A DNA stretch of 64,000 nucleotides from Acidobacteriota bacterium (GCA_003223025.1 QHXR01000016.1:270971-334970), one strand, 5' to 3'. Shown: positions 45,361 through 56,125, numbered from the stretch's first letter. Numbers and translations: made by a program. Notes: generated by a model from the letters alone, not told the origin.

Positions 45361-46763
45361 TCCTTCTCTCCGATAATAAATGTCGGGACCATGCCACCGC
45401 CACTCGAAACGTTTGCCAGCTCGCTCGATGACAGTCGCGTGAATGCGGCTCCGACGACGCCGTTAAAAAGCAGCGGATCGAGATCGACGAGTTGCTCAAC
45501 CATTCCCCACTTGCCGAGATCGTCAAACATCATCGGGAACATTTCTTTTGCCGTCTTAACGCGCTCTTGCACGAGATAATCTCCATCGGACAAAGCCGCC
45601 TTGATCGCCTCATCCCATTCCGACTCGCTTGAGTTCCATCCGATATAGATCCCGTGTCCGCCGTAATCATCGTTTGGTTTCAGGACGAGTTTGGACGAGT
45701 TCTCTCGAGTCCACGAGACGAGATCAACCTCCTCCGCATTTTGGATTTTGGATTTTGGATTTTGGATTTCATGGGAGCCTGAGCTTCTGACTTGCGTCCG
45801 CTCCTCTCTGAATTTTCGTGTCCACGGAACGTGTTTTTGAATCGCGCTCAATTCCTGCTCATCGAATAAATGCGAATATCGTTCGTTCGTCAGGACCGCG
45901 AAGATCGCTTTCTTGTGAACCAACTTTCCGCGAAAACTGTTGACCATGCATATCGCACCCGCGCGATATGCATCGAGCAACGCATGTTGTTCGTCCATGA
46001 TCGGCAAGTACTCATTTACAAGCAGACGCTTATAGACGATGTCGATCGCGACGCTTTCGAAGAAAAGTTTCTCGCCGTCAAACTCGAGCTGGTCGGGCGA
46101 GCAGATCACTGCCGTGTAACCTTGCACTTGGAAGTAATCGCGGAACAGCTCGAACTCTTTTACGGTCGGAAGATCTTTCAGATCGACGATCGCGATCGTC
46201 GGATTTGTTTCCGGCTTTCCGCCGTTGAATTCGGTGTAGCAGTCGAGCAGGACCTGCAGCATCTTCGGCCGGCCGTCGAAGCCGCGGACGGAATATCGTT
46301 CGGCGAACTTCTTCATCACGGGCAGCGATTCGAAGATCTCGGTCGCGGAATCCGCAAATGCGATCCCGGCCGGGCTTTCGCCATTCAGCTCGACGAAACT
46401 GTACGCGTCCTCGGTGAGAAATGAATCGAGTCTCGCAGTCGGCGAAACTTGTTTGTAGCCCGGATCGATGCGCACGAGTTCTTTTTCGATCTCCGTCACG
46501 CCGAGCTCCTCGAGCAAAGCGTCATCGGCGACGGCCGCGTCTTTTACTTTCTGCAGAGCGCTCCAGATCGTCTCGCAAGCTTCGGTCGCGCTTTTCCAAT
46601 CGGATTCGGTGACGAAATGAGGACGCAGATACGGCGACAGAGGACGTCCGCCGAAGATGAGCTTGTTATGCTCCAATCCGTCGTGAAGAATTTGAAATGA
46701 AGACGCGGCAAGTTCCTCGTCTTCGAGAAGCTCGTTGTAGTAAGCGACTGCTTGTTTGAGCAT
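45357..46763 (-). CDS. Circularly permuted ATP-grasp-like protein
   Basis: The 468-residue protein has no signal. It shows a substrate-site-like FVELNGESPAGIAF and a C-terminal ATP-binding part with KLVLKPNDDYGGHGIYIGW, DGDYLVQERV and FNGVVGAAFTRL. These fit the permuted ATP-grasp/glutathionylspermidine-synthase-like family, which forms amide bonds. Residues about 333-342 (EIQNPKSKIQN) are encoded by four tandem ATTTTGG heptamers. It is coupled by ATGA overlap to the secreted metalloprotease. Confidence 0.78.
   Translation of the reverse strand: MLKQAVAYYNELLEDEELAASSFQILHDGLEHNKLIFGGRPLSPYLRPHFVTESDWKSATEACETIWSALQKVKDAAVADDALLEELGVTEIEKELVRIDPGYKQVSPTARLDSFLTEDAYSFVELNGESPAGIAFADSATEIFESLPVMKKFAERYSVRGFDGRPKMLQVLLDCYTEFNGGKPETNPTIAIVDLKDLPTVKEFELFRDYFQVQGYTAVICSPDQLEFDGEKLFFESVAIDIVYKRLLVNEYLPIMDEQHALLDAYRAGAICMVNSFRGKLVHKKAIFAVLTNERYSHLFDEQELSAIQKHVPWTRKFREERTQVRSSGSHEIQNPKSKIQNAEEVDLVSWTRENSSKLVLKPNDDYGGHGIYIGWNSSESEWDEAIKAALSDGDYLVQERVKTAKEMFPMMFDDLGKWGMVEQLVDLDPLLFNGVVGAAFTRLSSSELANVSSGGGMVPTFIIGEKE
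45738..45765. repeat. Four tandem ATTTTGG heptamers inside a gene
   Basis: 28 bp of exact ATTTTGG repeats, translated in frame as NPKSKIQN-type sequence. Similar to the intergenic GGGATTT array at 29933. Confidence 0.93.
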
Positions 46764-46768
46764 AAATG

Positions 46769-46853
46769 GTAGGACAGCCTTTCCAGGCTGTCCTTGTTGC
46801 GCGAACGAAACGCGCGATTCGCGACGAGGGACAGGTTGGAAAGCCTGTCCTAC
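46769..46853. repeat. GTAGGACAG palindrome
   Basis: Inverted repeat, arms 46769-46793 (GTAGGACAGCCTTTCCAGGC...) and 46828-46853. It fills the 91-bp gap between the EVE gene and the ATP-grasp-like gene. Confidence 0.85.
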
Positions 46854-46854
46854 A

Positions 46855-47259
46855 TTATTTCGACATCTCGACGATCTCGTCCCACTCTTCTTTCGTTACC
46901 GGCGAAACGGAAAGGCGCGAAAGCTTGACCAACTTCATCTCCGAAAGTTTTGGATTCGCCTTGATCGCCGCGAGTGTCACCGGATTCTTCACTGGCTTCC
47001 CCGCTTCGAGCTCGACTGCGACCCATGAGCCTTCATCCGCGGTTGGATCGGGAAACGCAGTCTTCGTAACTTTCGCGTATCCGACAACCGAACGCTCGTC
47101 TCCGGAGTGATAATAAAAGACCTTATCGCCCGCGCTCATTTCCTTGAGATTGTTCCGCGCGGTAAAGTTTCGAACTCCGGTCCAATCCGTCTTCCCTTCT
47201 TTCTGAAAATCCGCGAACGAATACGATTCAGGTTCTTGTTTCACAAGCCAGTATTTCAT
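46855..47259 (-). CDS. EVE-domain protein
   Basis: The 134-residue protein is a single EVE domain (PUA-like): MKYWLVKQEPESYSFADF at the start, DWTGVRNFTARNNL, GDKVFYYHSGDERSVVG, and a C-terminal RLSVSPVTKEEWDEI. The family reads modified bases in DNA or RNA; the human relative is THYN1. Nothing nearby modifies nucleic acids, so the target is unknown. Confidence 0.93.
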   Translation of the reverse strand: MKYWLVKQEPESYSFADFQKEGKTDWTGVRNFTARNNLKEMSAGDKVFYYHSGDERSVVGYAKVTKTAFPDPTADEGSWVAVELEAGKPVKNPVTLAAIKANPKLSEMKLVKLSRLSVSPVTKEEWDEIVEMSK

Positions 47260-47328
47260 ATGTCTTACTTCGAATCTTCTTCTTGTTTCGTGTAGTTTCG
47301 TGTGATTCGCTGCTGCAGTTTTTCTTAG

Positions 47329-47412
47329 TTCGTGTGTCTTCGTGTTAGTTCGTGGTTTCAGTTCTTCTACGTCTAAAACCTGGAACCACTAACCCACACG
47401 AAGATACACGAA
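47329..47412. repeat. TTCGTGTGTCTTCGTG palindrome
   Basis: Arms 47329-47361 and 47380-47412 pair imperfectly (TTCGTGTGTCTTCGTGTTAG / CTAACCCACACGAAG...). It lies between the EVE gene and the next minus-strand gene. Confidence 0.75.
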
Positions 47413-47425
47413 AAGGTACGCCCGC

Positions 47426-48016
47426 CTATTTGCCTTTCTGCGCTTCGGCCGCTTTCTTGTTCAGCCATTTCGCCCACTTCTCGATCATTGGTCTGAACGG
47501 CTTGAAGAGTTTTCCGCGAATGCTTCCGACGGATTGTTGTTCGCTCCACGAGCGCAAATTCTTTTCGGCGTATTGCCGGATCTGCGGTTCGAGATTCTGT
47601 TTTTTCACCGAGTGCTTCAGCGTCAGATGATAATGCTGGCCGACGAGCGAGAAGATCAGACCGGCGAGATTTCCTTTGAACGAGCTCTTCGCCATCCACT
47701 TCTTCGCGAAGCCCTCGGTCGGCTGCAGCAGAGCTCCCATCGACATCTCGAGCCATGCTCCTTGATTTCCCTGCTTCGGATGATAGAGCCCGGGGAGATC
47801 GCCTTTGATCGGAACGGTTAGATTCTTGAGCCGCGGATCGTTTATAAAATCGACAAGCTTTACCTTTTCGATGCCCCGCAGATGCTCCATCGGAAGAAAG
47901 TCGAGAGCCTTTCGAAGATGATCCTCGGTGTAAGCCGGAAGCTGAAACCCCGCCGCGTTTTCGATCTTAACTTTTGTAACCTTTGCAGTCTTTTGCCCTG
48001 CAGTTTGAATTGCCAT
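47426..48016 (-). CDS. Conserved-looking protein of unknown function
   Basis: The 196-residue protein has no signal peptide and is basic, with a Lys-rich C-terminus (WLNKKAAEAQKGK). The sequence FSLVGQHYHLTLKHSVKKQN and the preceding SMGALLQPTEGFAKK are its most distinctive parts. I do not recognise the fold. It ends before a palindrome and starts close to another one. Confidence 0.65.
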   Translation of the reverse strand: MAIQTAGQKTAKVTKVKIENAAGFQLPAYTEDHLRKALDFLPMEHLRGIEKVKLVDFINDPRLKNLTVPIKGDLPGLYHPKQGNQGAWLEMSMGALLQPTEGFAKKWMAKSSFKGNLAGLIFSLVGQHYHLTLKHSVKKQNLEPQIRQYAEKNLRSWSEQQSVGSIRGKLFKPFRPMIEKWAKWLNKKAAEAQKGK

Positions 48017-48110
48017 AACTTGCTGTAAATTGTAATTGGAAAGGCCGTATTAGTAAATTCTGCGACAGTTCTGTTGCGGACGCGCCACATTTTGGATGAT
48101 TGTCGCGGCA

Positions 48111-48206
48111 GTCAGAACCGGAAGCGGCAGCGACCACACCACCCGTTATGCGTGTGCAGCCTCCTTATTCACTGGATACCTGGTCGCTACCGCTTCCGGT
48201 TCTGAC
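48111..48206. repeat. GTCAGAACCGGAAGCGG palindrome
   Basis: Arms 48111-48136 and 48181-48206 are 26 bp each and match except for one or two positions (GTCAGAACCGGAAGCGGCAG / CTACCGCTTCCGGTTCTGAC). It sits 60 bp upstream of lpxC and may carry part of its leader. Confidence 0.9.
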
Positions 48207-48265
48207 AGGAGCTTTCCCGATGGCACGATGCTTGTAAGAAGATCGGCAGGACAATCGGGCAGTTC

Positions 48266-49117
48266 ATGAATCAAACAACGATCTCAAACGAAGTTTCCGT
48301 CGTCGGTGTCGGTCTGCACACGGGTGTCGAGGTGAATCTCAAACTCAAGCCGGCACCTGAGAATACGGGCTACGTCTTTGTGCGGACGGATCTCGACAAC
48401 TTCGAAATTCCGGCCTCGGCCGAGTACATATCGCACTGCAGTTACGCAACGACTCTGATGCGGCGCGGCGTTGTTCTTTCGACGTGCGAGCATCTGCTTT
48501 CCGCGTTGCGCGGCAGCGGAATCGATAATTGTTTTATCGAGCTCGACAACATCGAGATCCCGATCATGGACGGATCAAGCGAGGATTTCATCGAGCTCAT
48601 CAAACGCGCGGGAATCTCGGAGCAGGATTCGCCGCGAAGACATTTTCGAGTATTGAAGAAAGTTTCGCTCGATCAGGACGGAAGGCGGATGTCGATCGAG
48701 CCTTCGGATAAATATGAGATCGAGTGTGTCATCGACTTTGATCACCCGTTCATAAACACGCAGTCGCTTCACTTCGTTTTTGACAACGGAGCGTTCGGAC
48801 GAGAGATCGCATCTGCTCGTACGTTTGGATTCACGAGTGAGATCGAGATGCTTCGAAAAGCAAATCTCGCGCGCGGCGGTTCTCTGGATAACGCGATCGT
48901 ATTAACGCCTAACGGCATGTTGAATGAAACGCCGTTGCGGTTCGACGACGAGTTTGTCCGTCACAAGATCCTCGACATCATCGGCGATTTCGCTCTGCTT
49001 GGCATGCCGGTCCTCGGAAAGATCACCGCCGAAAAAAGCGGCCATGCAGTTCACGCGGCCTTGATGAGTAAGTTGTTGAAGACTGAAGGCGCGTGGGAGA
49101 TCGTTTCGAGCTCGTAA
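48266..49117 (+). CDS. lpxC: UDP-3-O-acyl-N-acetylglucosamine deacetylase
   Basis: The 283-residue zinc enzyme performs the committed step of lipid A synthesis. Visible motifs: STCEHLLSALRGSGIDN (first zinc His), MDGSSEDF, RHKILDIIGDFALLG (second zinc His and Asp), and SGHAVHAALMSKLL. Length is slightly short compared with the 305-residue E. coli enzyme. It shows that the organism has a lipid A-bearing outer membrane. Confidence 0.96.
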   Translation: MNQTTISNEVSVVGVGLHTGVEVNLKLKPAPENTGYVFVRTDLDNFEIPASAEYISHCSYATTLMRRGVVLSTCEHLLSALRGSGIDNCFIELDNIEIPIMDGSSEDFIELIKRAGISEQDSPRRHFRVLKKVSLDQDGRRMSIEPSDKYEIECVIDFDHPFINTQSLHFVFDNGAFGREIASARTFGFTSEIEMLRKANLARGGSLDNAIVLTPNGMLNETPLRFDDEFVRHKILDIIGDFALLGMPVLGKITAEKSGHAVHAALMSKLLKTEGAWEIVSSS

Positions 49118-49151
49118 GAATTTTGAGCTCGCGTGTCTTAGGCTCGCGAGT

Positions 49152-49351
49152 CTTAAGCTCGCGTAGCGAGTGAAAGCATGTAGCCCCCAGCGTAGCTGGG
49201 GGTAAACTCACAAAAACAAAAAGCTCGCGTAGCGAGCGGCAGCCGTCACATGAATCGTTCGTCGCTCGCTATGCGAGCTTCGTCGTTTTATCATCTGAAC
49301 GCCCACCTAAGGCTGGGGGCTAGATGCTTTCACTCGCTACGCGAGTTTAAG
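49152..49351. repeat. 200-bp composite inverted repeat
   Basis: Outer arms 49152-49190 and 49313-49351 pair almost fully (CTTAAGCTCGCGTAGCGAG... / ...CTCGCTACGCGAGTTTAAG). Extra CTCGCGTAGCGAG sub-palindromes lie inside. It occupies most of the space after lpxC; no transposase. Confidence 0.88.
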
Positions 49352-49390
49352 AGGTCTCGCGAAATTGCGAACGTCATGCTTCGGCCTAAA

Positions 49391-49867
49391 TCATTTCAAT
49401 TTCGAATCCGCAGGCTTACTCAAACCCAACAACAAAATGATCGCCATCACGATCAGGGATCCTAATCTCACCAGACTCGCTGACTGCCACGTCAGAGCTC
49501 GTCGAGTAAGATCCGGGTCGATCGTCGCGCTGTAGGAGCTTTGGACGAGCGACATAAGTTCAGGCACGAAGTAAACGAAAGTCACGGCGAGAACGCCCGC
49601 GTATCCTAGAATCGTCACGAGCACATAGTTTCGCCGCTCCGTTCCCCAGTTCGCGATCAGTCCCGTCAATAAAAGAACCATTGTGATCGGATGTACCGGA
49701 ATCCAGAAGTTCCACGCGGCAAGACCGTACTCACCTTGAAACATGTGAAGGGACGCTGGGACCGCAGATGTCCAGACCGGGACGACGGCCGCGTGTTCGT
49801 ACGTCGCTCCTCCGATAACGATGATGAAGCTGATGCAGCCGAGGATGAGTAATAGTGTACGGATCAT
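49391..49867 (-). CDS. DUF1772-like four-helix membrane protein
   Basis: The start is the ATG at 49867 (MIRTLLLILGCISFI). The 158-residue protein has four hydrophobic segments, with WNFWIPVHPITMVLL between the second and third and VRLGSLIVMAIILLLG at the end. This fits DUF1772/anthrone-oxygenase-like membrane proteins. No function is known. Confidence 0.75.
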   Translation of the reverse strand: MIRTLLLILGCISFIIVIGGATYEHAAVVPVWTSAVPASLHMFQGEYGLAAWNFWIPVHPITMVLLLTGLIANWGTERRNYVLVTILGYAGVLAVTFVYFVPELMSLVQSSYSATIDPDLTRRALTWQSASLVRLGSLIVMAIILLLGLSKPADSKLK

Positions 49868-49961
49868 GTCGTGATTCTCCCTTGAGCGAGTTCTCGACAT
49901 ATACGCGGAGTAAATCGTAGAAAAGTATCAAGGACCTAGAGAATTGACGGACGGCGGATGC

Positions 49962-50093
49962 GACTGGAACGCAGGCGTCCCCGCCTGCAACATCGTCGCT
50001 TCGGCGATGTCACGCACGCTGGGATGTGGAATCCTCCGCGTTTGACGCCGCGGAAGCCACGGCGTTGCAGGCAGGGATGCCTGCGGTCCAGTC
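49962..50093. repeat. GACTGGAACGCAGGCG palindrome
   Basis: Arms 49962-49991 and 50064-50093 pair (GACTGGAACGCAGGCGTCCC / ...GCCTGCGGTCCAGTC). It lies between the membrane protein and gnd. Confidence 0.85.
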
Positions 50094-50111
50094 TCGGCCG
50101 ACATGATCGTG

Positions 50112-51530
<1,419 letters not shown>

Positions 51531-51599
51531 ATTTGAAAATTATACGTTCCAAACGACCGCCTTTGCGAGGCGAGCATTGACGCAAATTGGCCGACGAAC

Positions 51600-52544
51600 T
51601 TGACGAGTGTATCTGCCCTGTTTGATGCTAAGCAAATGACAGCTCTTGCAGACGTAGTCCGTCCGACGACATTCGTCGAATCCCAAAAATTACGCGACGA
51701 ACTTGGACTCGATATCACGATCGCGTCCGAAGCATTTCAACATACCGGCAGCTTCAAATTCCGCGCGGCGTATAACGTCGTGTCGAGTGTTCCGAACGAT
51801 GAACTTCTGACCGCATCATCCGGAAATTTTGGTCAAGCTCTCGCGTATGCGTCGAAGCTGCTCGGGAAAAAGTGCACGGTCGTGATGCCCGAAACTTCTG
51901 CTCAGGTAAAAATCGACGCGGTGCGCTTATACGGCGCGAATGTCGATCTGATCGATATCAAAAAGATTTCTCGAAACGACCGTGTGGCGCAGCTCGCGGC
52001 GGAAATGCCGGACGCTTACTATGCGAGTCCGTATGACGACAAGTTTGTTATCGAAGGCAACGCAACGCTGGGCGACGAGATACTGGATCGCAATTTCGAT
52101 GTCGTGATCGCACCGATCGGTGGCGGCGGATTGATCTCGGGTGTGATCACTTCTATCCGACGCAAGGGTTCAAAAGCGCAAGCGATCGGAGCCGAGCCGC
52201 TACTTGGCAACGACGCCGCACGCTCTCTGCGAGCCGGTGAGCTCGTCGCCAACGAATCCGAGCCGATGACGATCGCGGATGGAGCGCGAACTGTTTCGCT
52301 CGGAAAACTCAACTGGCCGATCATCAAGGACGGTGCGACGGACATCATTGAAGTCACCGACGACAACATCGGCTCCGCGACGCGTTTGTATTTTGGAATG
52401 GCAAATCTGAAATGCGAACCGACGGGAGCTCTCGCTCTAGGAGCGATACTCGAAGATACGTCCCGATTTCGAGACAAGAAAATCTGCGTGATCGTCAGCG
52501 GCGGGAATGTCGACGCGGATGTTTACAGGAAGATTTTGGGGTGA
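51600..52544 (+). CDS. Threonine/serine dehydratase-like PLP enzyme
   Basis: The frame opens at a TTG at 51600; the first ATG is at 51636, giving 302 residues, and is a reasonable alternative. This is a fold-type II PLP enzyme: PLP Lys in SFKFRAAYN, SSGNFGQALAYASK, the phosphate loop GGGGLISGV, and VSGGNVD near the end. It matches threonine ammonia-lyase/serine racemase-like proteins without an ACT domain. It probably deaminates Ser or Thr, or racemises Ser. Confidence 0.9.
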   Translation: MTSVSALFDAKQMTALADVVRPTTFVESQKLRDELGLDITIASEAFQHTGSFKFRAAYNVVSSVPNDELLTASSGNFGQALAYASKLLGKKCTVVMPETSAQVKIDAVRLYGANVDLIDIKKISRNDRVAQLAAEMPDAYYASPYDDKFVIEGNATLGDEILDRNFDVVIAPIGGGGLISGVITSIRRKGSKAQAIGAEPLLGNDAARSLRAGELVANESEPMTIADGARTVSLGKLNWPIIKDGATDIIEVTDDNIGSATRLYFGMANLKCEPTGALALGAILEDTSRFRDKKICVIVSGGNVDADVYRKILG

Positions 52545-52617
52545 AGATCAGGGACGCCGAGCGGGCGAGCGGTGGAGAGTCGAATCCAATGTAGGTAGTG
52601 GAGTTTTGCAGCCGTTC

Positions 52618-52881
52618 TTGTCGCCAAGGGCGACGAACATTAAAGCCTAGGGTTGAGTAAGCGAAGCGAACGAAACCCTAGGTAAGGATTGAAACCGCAT
52701 CCGTCGCTGAAGGCGACGAACAAAGCTCCGCGATAGGAAACGTTCGAGGTTCCGATGGATGGACATTAGGTGTCGGATTGTTCGTCGCTTTCAGCGACGG
52801 AATCGTGTGGCATCTGGTCCTAGGGTTTCGTCGCTTCGCTCCTCAACCCTAGGCTTTAATGTGCGTCGCCTTTGGCGACAA
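52618..52881. repeat. 264-bp composite inverted repeat
   Basis: Arms 52618-52682 and 52819-52881 pair (TTGTCGCC...GCCTAGGGTTGAG / CTCAACCCTAGGC...GGCGACAA). A second pair around CCGTCGCTGAAGGCGACG lies inside. It occupies most of the 428-bp space between the dehydratase and the ATPase gene; CTCCGA tandem copies lie near 52951-52975. Confidence 0.88.
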
Positions 52882-52972
52882 AAATCGCAGCGGAATTCCC
52901 GTACGACCAGGTTTGCATTTCCCCCACCTGCTTACGCAGGCGGTACCGTCCTGACTCCGACTCCGACTCCGA

Positions 52973-54658
52973 CTACGCCTTCACCTCTTCCACAAACGTC
53001 ACGCGATTGATCTCATGAAGCGTGGTTGCTCCCGCAAAAACTTTCTTCACCGCCGACTCGCGCAAACTTGCCAGTCCTTCTTTCTGGGCCTGCCTTCGAA
53101 TCTCAGATCCGGGACGCCTCTCGACGATCATCTCGCGAATTTGATCTGACATGTCGAGGAGCTCATGGATCGCCGTACGTCCGCGGTAACCGGTGTGATT
53201 ACATGCGTCGCAACCGACATTTCTAAAGAATGCCCGCTGCTTCACATCGTCCGGCCGGAGACCCGCCGAGAAAAGCTCCTCGTCTGAAGGTTGGTACTGA
53301 CGTTTGCATACGGGACACAACAATCGCACTAGCCGCTGTGCCAGAACACAGTTGAGTGCCGAGACGAAGTTGTACGGTTCGACGCCCATGTTTAGGAATC
53401 GCCCGATAACATCGATGACGTTGTTGGCGTGGACGGTCGTAAATACGAGATGGCCCGTGAGCGCCGACTGGATGGCGATCTGCGCCGTTTCCTCGTCACG
53501 AATTTCTCCGACCATGACCTTGTCCGGATCGTGACGGAGTATCGAGCGAAGACCGCGGGCAAACGTCAGCCCCTTCTTCTCGTTCACCGGAATCTGCATG
53601 ATTCCTTGCAGGACGTACTCGACCGGATCCTCGATCGTAATGATCTTGTCCTCTTCATTGCGGATCTCGTTCAGAGCTCCGTACAACGTCGTGGTTTTAC
53701 CCGAACCGGTCGGACCTGTAACGAGGACCATCCCGTACGGCTCCTTGATGTATAACCGGAAACGCTTTAGATCGTCCGGGTCGAAACCCACGACTTCCAA
53801 ACTCAGGTTCTTGAACTCCTCCGAGATCTGTTCCTTGTCGAGGATACGAATGACGCAGTTCTCGCCAAAATTCGATGGCATGATCGAAACACGGAAATCG
53901 ACCGTCCGTCCCTTGTAACGAACCCGGAAGCGTCCGTCCTGCGGAACCCGGCGCTCGGCGATATCGAGCTCCGACATAACTTTGATACGCGAGATCAATG
54001 TCTGGTGATATGCGATGTCGATCGGATCGACCTTGCGATACAGCGCTCCGTCGATTCGGAATTTCACATGCACGTCGCGATCGCCCGCTTCGATATGAAT
54101 ATCCGAAGCTCGCGATTCCATCGCGTTGTAGACGATCGTGTCGACGAGCTTGATGATCGGCGACATGTCCGAGTCCGTCGCCAGACGATCGAGGTCGAGG
54201 ACTTCTTCGCCCTGCTCCGTTTCTTTGACGAGCGAGATCTTAAATCCTGACGCGGCTTCCTGCAGAACACGCTGAGTCGCGTCGCCTTTTTTCAAAACTA
54301 CATCGATCGCACCCTGGGTCGCGATATACGGAACGATGCGAACATTGAGCGCGTTCTCGAGCTCGTCGAGTCGTTCGAGATTCGTCGGATCCGCCATCGC
54401 CGCGTGCAGGTCCATACCTTCACGTTTAAGCGGAACGAAATGATTTCTGAGCATCATCTCGACGGGGATTTTCGCGAGCTCTTCGTAGTCGATCGGCGAA
54501 GGAGCGTCGGCCGGCAGCAAATCGATGTACGGAAGTCGATATCGACGGGCGAGCTGTTTTGCCTCGACTACTTCGGGCGGCTCGTTCTCGAGAAAATCCG
54601 ACAACTCGATCCGCGGAGACGATTGTTTTGTTGCGACAGTATCCTGTTCGGTACTCAT
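52973..54658 (-). CDS. Type II secretion / type IV pilus assembly ATPase (GspE/PilB)
   Basis: The 561-residue protein has an N-terminal MshEN-like region. The ATPase core shows Walker A GPTGSGKTTTLYG, an Asp-box IITIEDPVEY, Walker B VMVGEIRDEETA and a His-box TTVHANNVID. A C-terminal zinc-binding CPVCKRQY...CDACNHTGYRG follows. It powers pseudopilin or pilin assembly at the inner membrane. The F-type partner is 7 bp upstream. Confidence 0.94.
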   Translation of the reverse strand: MSTEQDTVATKQSSPRIELSDFLENEPPEVVEAKQLARRYRLPYIDLLPADAPSPIDYEELAKIPVEMMLRNHFVPLKREGMDLHAAMADPTNLERLDELENALNVRIVPYIATQGAIDVVLKKGDATQRVLQEAASGFKISLVKETEQGEEVLDLDRLATDSDMSPIIKLVDTIVYNAMESRASDIHIEAGDRDVHVKFRIDGALYRKVDPIDIAYHQTLISRIKVMSELDIAERRVPQDGRFRVRYKGRTVDFRVSIMPSNFGENCVIRILDKEQISEEFKNLSLEVVGFDPDDLKRFRLYIKEPYGMVLVTGPTGSGKTTTLYGALNEIRNEEDKIITIEDPVEYVLQGIMQIPVNEKKGLTFARGLRSILRHDPDKVMVGEIRDEETAQIAIQSALTGHLVFTTVHANNVIDVIGRFLNMGVEPYNFVSALNCVLAQRLVRLLCPVCKRQYQPSDEELFSAGLRPDDVKQRAFFRNVGCDACNHTGYRGRTAIHELLDMSDQIREMIVERRPGSEIRRQAQKEGLASLRESAVKKVFAGATTLHEINRVTFVEEVKA

Positions 54659-54664
54659 TAGTTT

Positions 54665-55903
54665 CTATTTCCTTCCACCCATCGGTCCGGCGGAGATCGT
54701 TTCGATGATCGGCAGGTAGATCGCGAGCAGGATCGCGACAACGACGCCTGCCATTAAGATCAAGATCAGCGGCTCGAGGAGCGTCGTCAATTGTTCCAGC
54801 TTCACCTCGGCTTCGGCATCGTAGAATGCGGCGACCTCGTCAAGCATCTCACGAAGACTTCCCGATTTTTCGCCGATGCCGATCATGTCGAGACCAAGCT
54901 CCGGGATCCAGTTCGCTTTCTCAAGGGCTTCAGTAAACCCGCGTCCTTCCCGGATCATCGGCAAAACCGCATGGCTTCGACGGCGAAGCTCGAGATTATT
55001 CAAAGCCTGTGAAGCGATGTCCCATGAATCGGGAACCGTGATGCCACCCGCGAGAAGTGTCGACAGCGAACGCGCGAGCTGCGCAGTCGCCATCTGCCGG
55101 ATCAGCATTCCGGCAACCGGAAGCTTCAAAAGAGTGCGGTGTACGATCAGTCTGCCGGAGTCGGTTCTTAGCCACGTGAAAAGGGCGAGACCGACGATGA
55201 TGATGAGCGGCAGCATCCACCAAATGTTGTTCGCGACGCCGGTCGATATCGCCAATACGACGACAGTGATCGTCGGAAGACCGCGATTCGCGCTCAAAGA
55301 CTTAAACAGGTCCGACATGCGCGGGACGATATAGAGCGTCAGGAACGCGACCATGAAGGACGATGCGATCAAGAGAAACGCCGGATATGCGAGTGCTCCT
55401 CGGAGCTTGCGGCTGACACCGACGCTTCGCTTCAGATACTCGACGTACCTGATCAGGATGTCGTCCAGCGCGCCGCTCTTTTCACCGGAAAGGATGGAAG
55501 CCGTGTAGATCTTCGGAAAAATGCCCTGCGCTTCGAAGGCCTCGGAAAGCGGGATTCCGCTCTTGATCTTTTCCTCGACATCCATGAGGACGAGCCGGAG
55601 ATTCTCGGACGGTGACCGCGTCTTGAGAAGAGTGATTGCCTGCAGCATCGGGATGCCGGCCCGCAACAGCGCCGAGAGCTGCTGGTTGAAATGCAGAAAG
55701 TCCGCCTGCTTTACGCGGCCGTGCTTTCCACCCGACGCAAACGGATTGAACGAGGAAATGCCTCCCTCGTTGGACGAGACCGCGAATACCTTAAACCCCT
55801 CACGCTCAAGCTGGAAGCGAGCGTCAGAGGCACCGCTGGCCTCAACAACTCTTGTTACGATGTCGCCTGAAGGCGTTCCTAGACGGCAAATAAATTCTGA
55901 CAT
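54665..55903 (-). CDS. Type II secretion / type IV pilus inner-membrane protein (GspF/PilC)
   Basis: The 412-residue polytopic protein has two T2SF domains. It shows LLRAGIPMLQAITLL and MLAGGITVPDSWDIAS-like repeats, RYVEYLKRSV, and a final membrane helix (LILILMAGVVVAILLAIYLP). It anchors the assembly ATPase to the membrane. The pairing E then F is typical; the other pseudopilin genes are not in the window. Confidence 0.93.
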   Translation of the reverse strand: MSEFICRLGTPSGDIVTRVVEASGASDARFQLEREGFKVFAVSSNEGGISSFNPFASGGKHGRVKQADFLHFNQQLSALLRAGIPMLQAITLLKTRSPSENLRLVLMDVEEKIKSGIPLSEAFEAQGIFPKIYTASILSGEKSGALDDILIRYVEYLKRSVGVSRKLRGALAYPAFLLIASSFMVAFLTLYIVPRMSDLFKSLSANRGLPTITVVVLAISTGVANNIWWMLPLIIIVGLALFTWLRTDSGRLIVHRTLLKLPVAGMLIRQMATAQLARSLSTLLAGGITVPDSWDIASQALNNLELRRRSHAVLPMIREGRGFTEALEKANWIPELGLDMIGIGEKSGSLREMLDEVAAFYDAEAEVKLEQLTTLLEPLILILMAGVVVAILLAIYLPIIETISAGPMGGRK

Positions 55904-56067
55904 GGATTCGGTCGATTTTTCTGGGGCGCGTCTTTTCGAAGGTGATCATCAAAGACCGCTCGGATTATAACACGCGACTTTCCGTGCATTGTTGCAAAGT
56001 ATGACAGTCAACGGATTTATTTTGACGAGAACAACTATTTGCCGGGTTGCCTCATCACAAAATTACC

Positions 56068-56096
56068 TTGCAGAAGTTGTACCTGTTACTTAGAAT
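56068..56096 (+). promoter_or_regulatory. Candidate promoter for the VWA pair
   Basis: TTGCAG (56068-56073), 17-nt spacer, TAGAAT (56091-56096), 30 bp before the first VWA start. Confidence 0.5.
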
Positions 56097-56125
56097 TGTA
56101 ATCGTTCCCCGGATCTGGAGAAATT

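Noticed and set aside
46769-50093. CRISPR array
   Set aside because: The repeats are single palindromes of different sequence, without regular spacers or cas genes.
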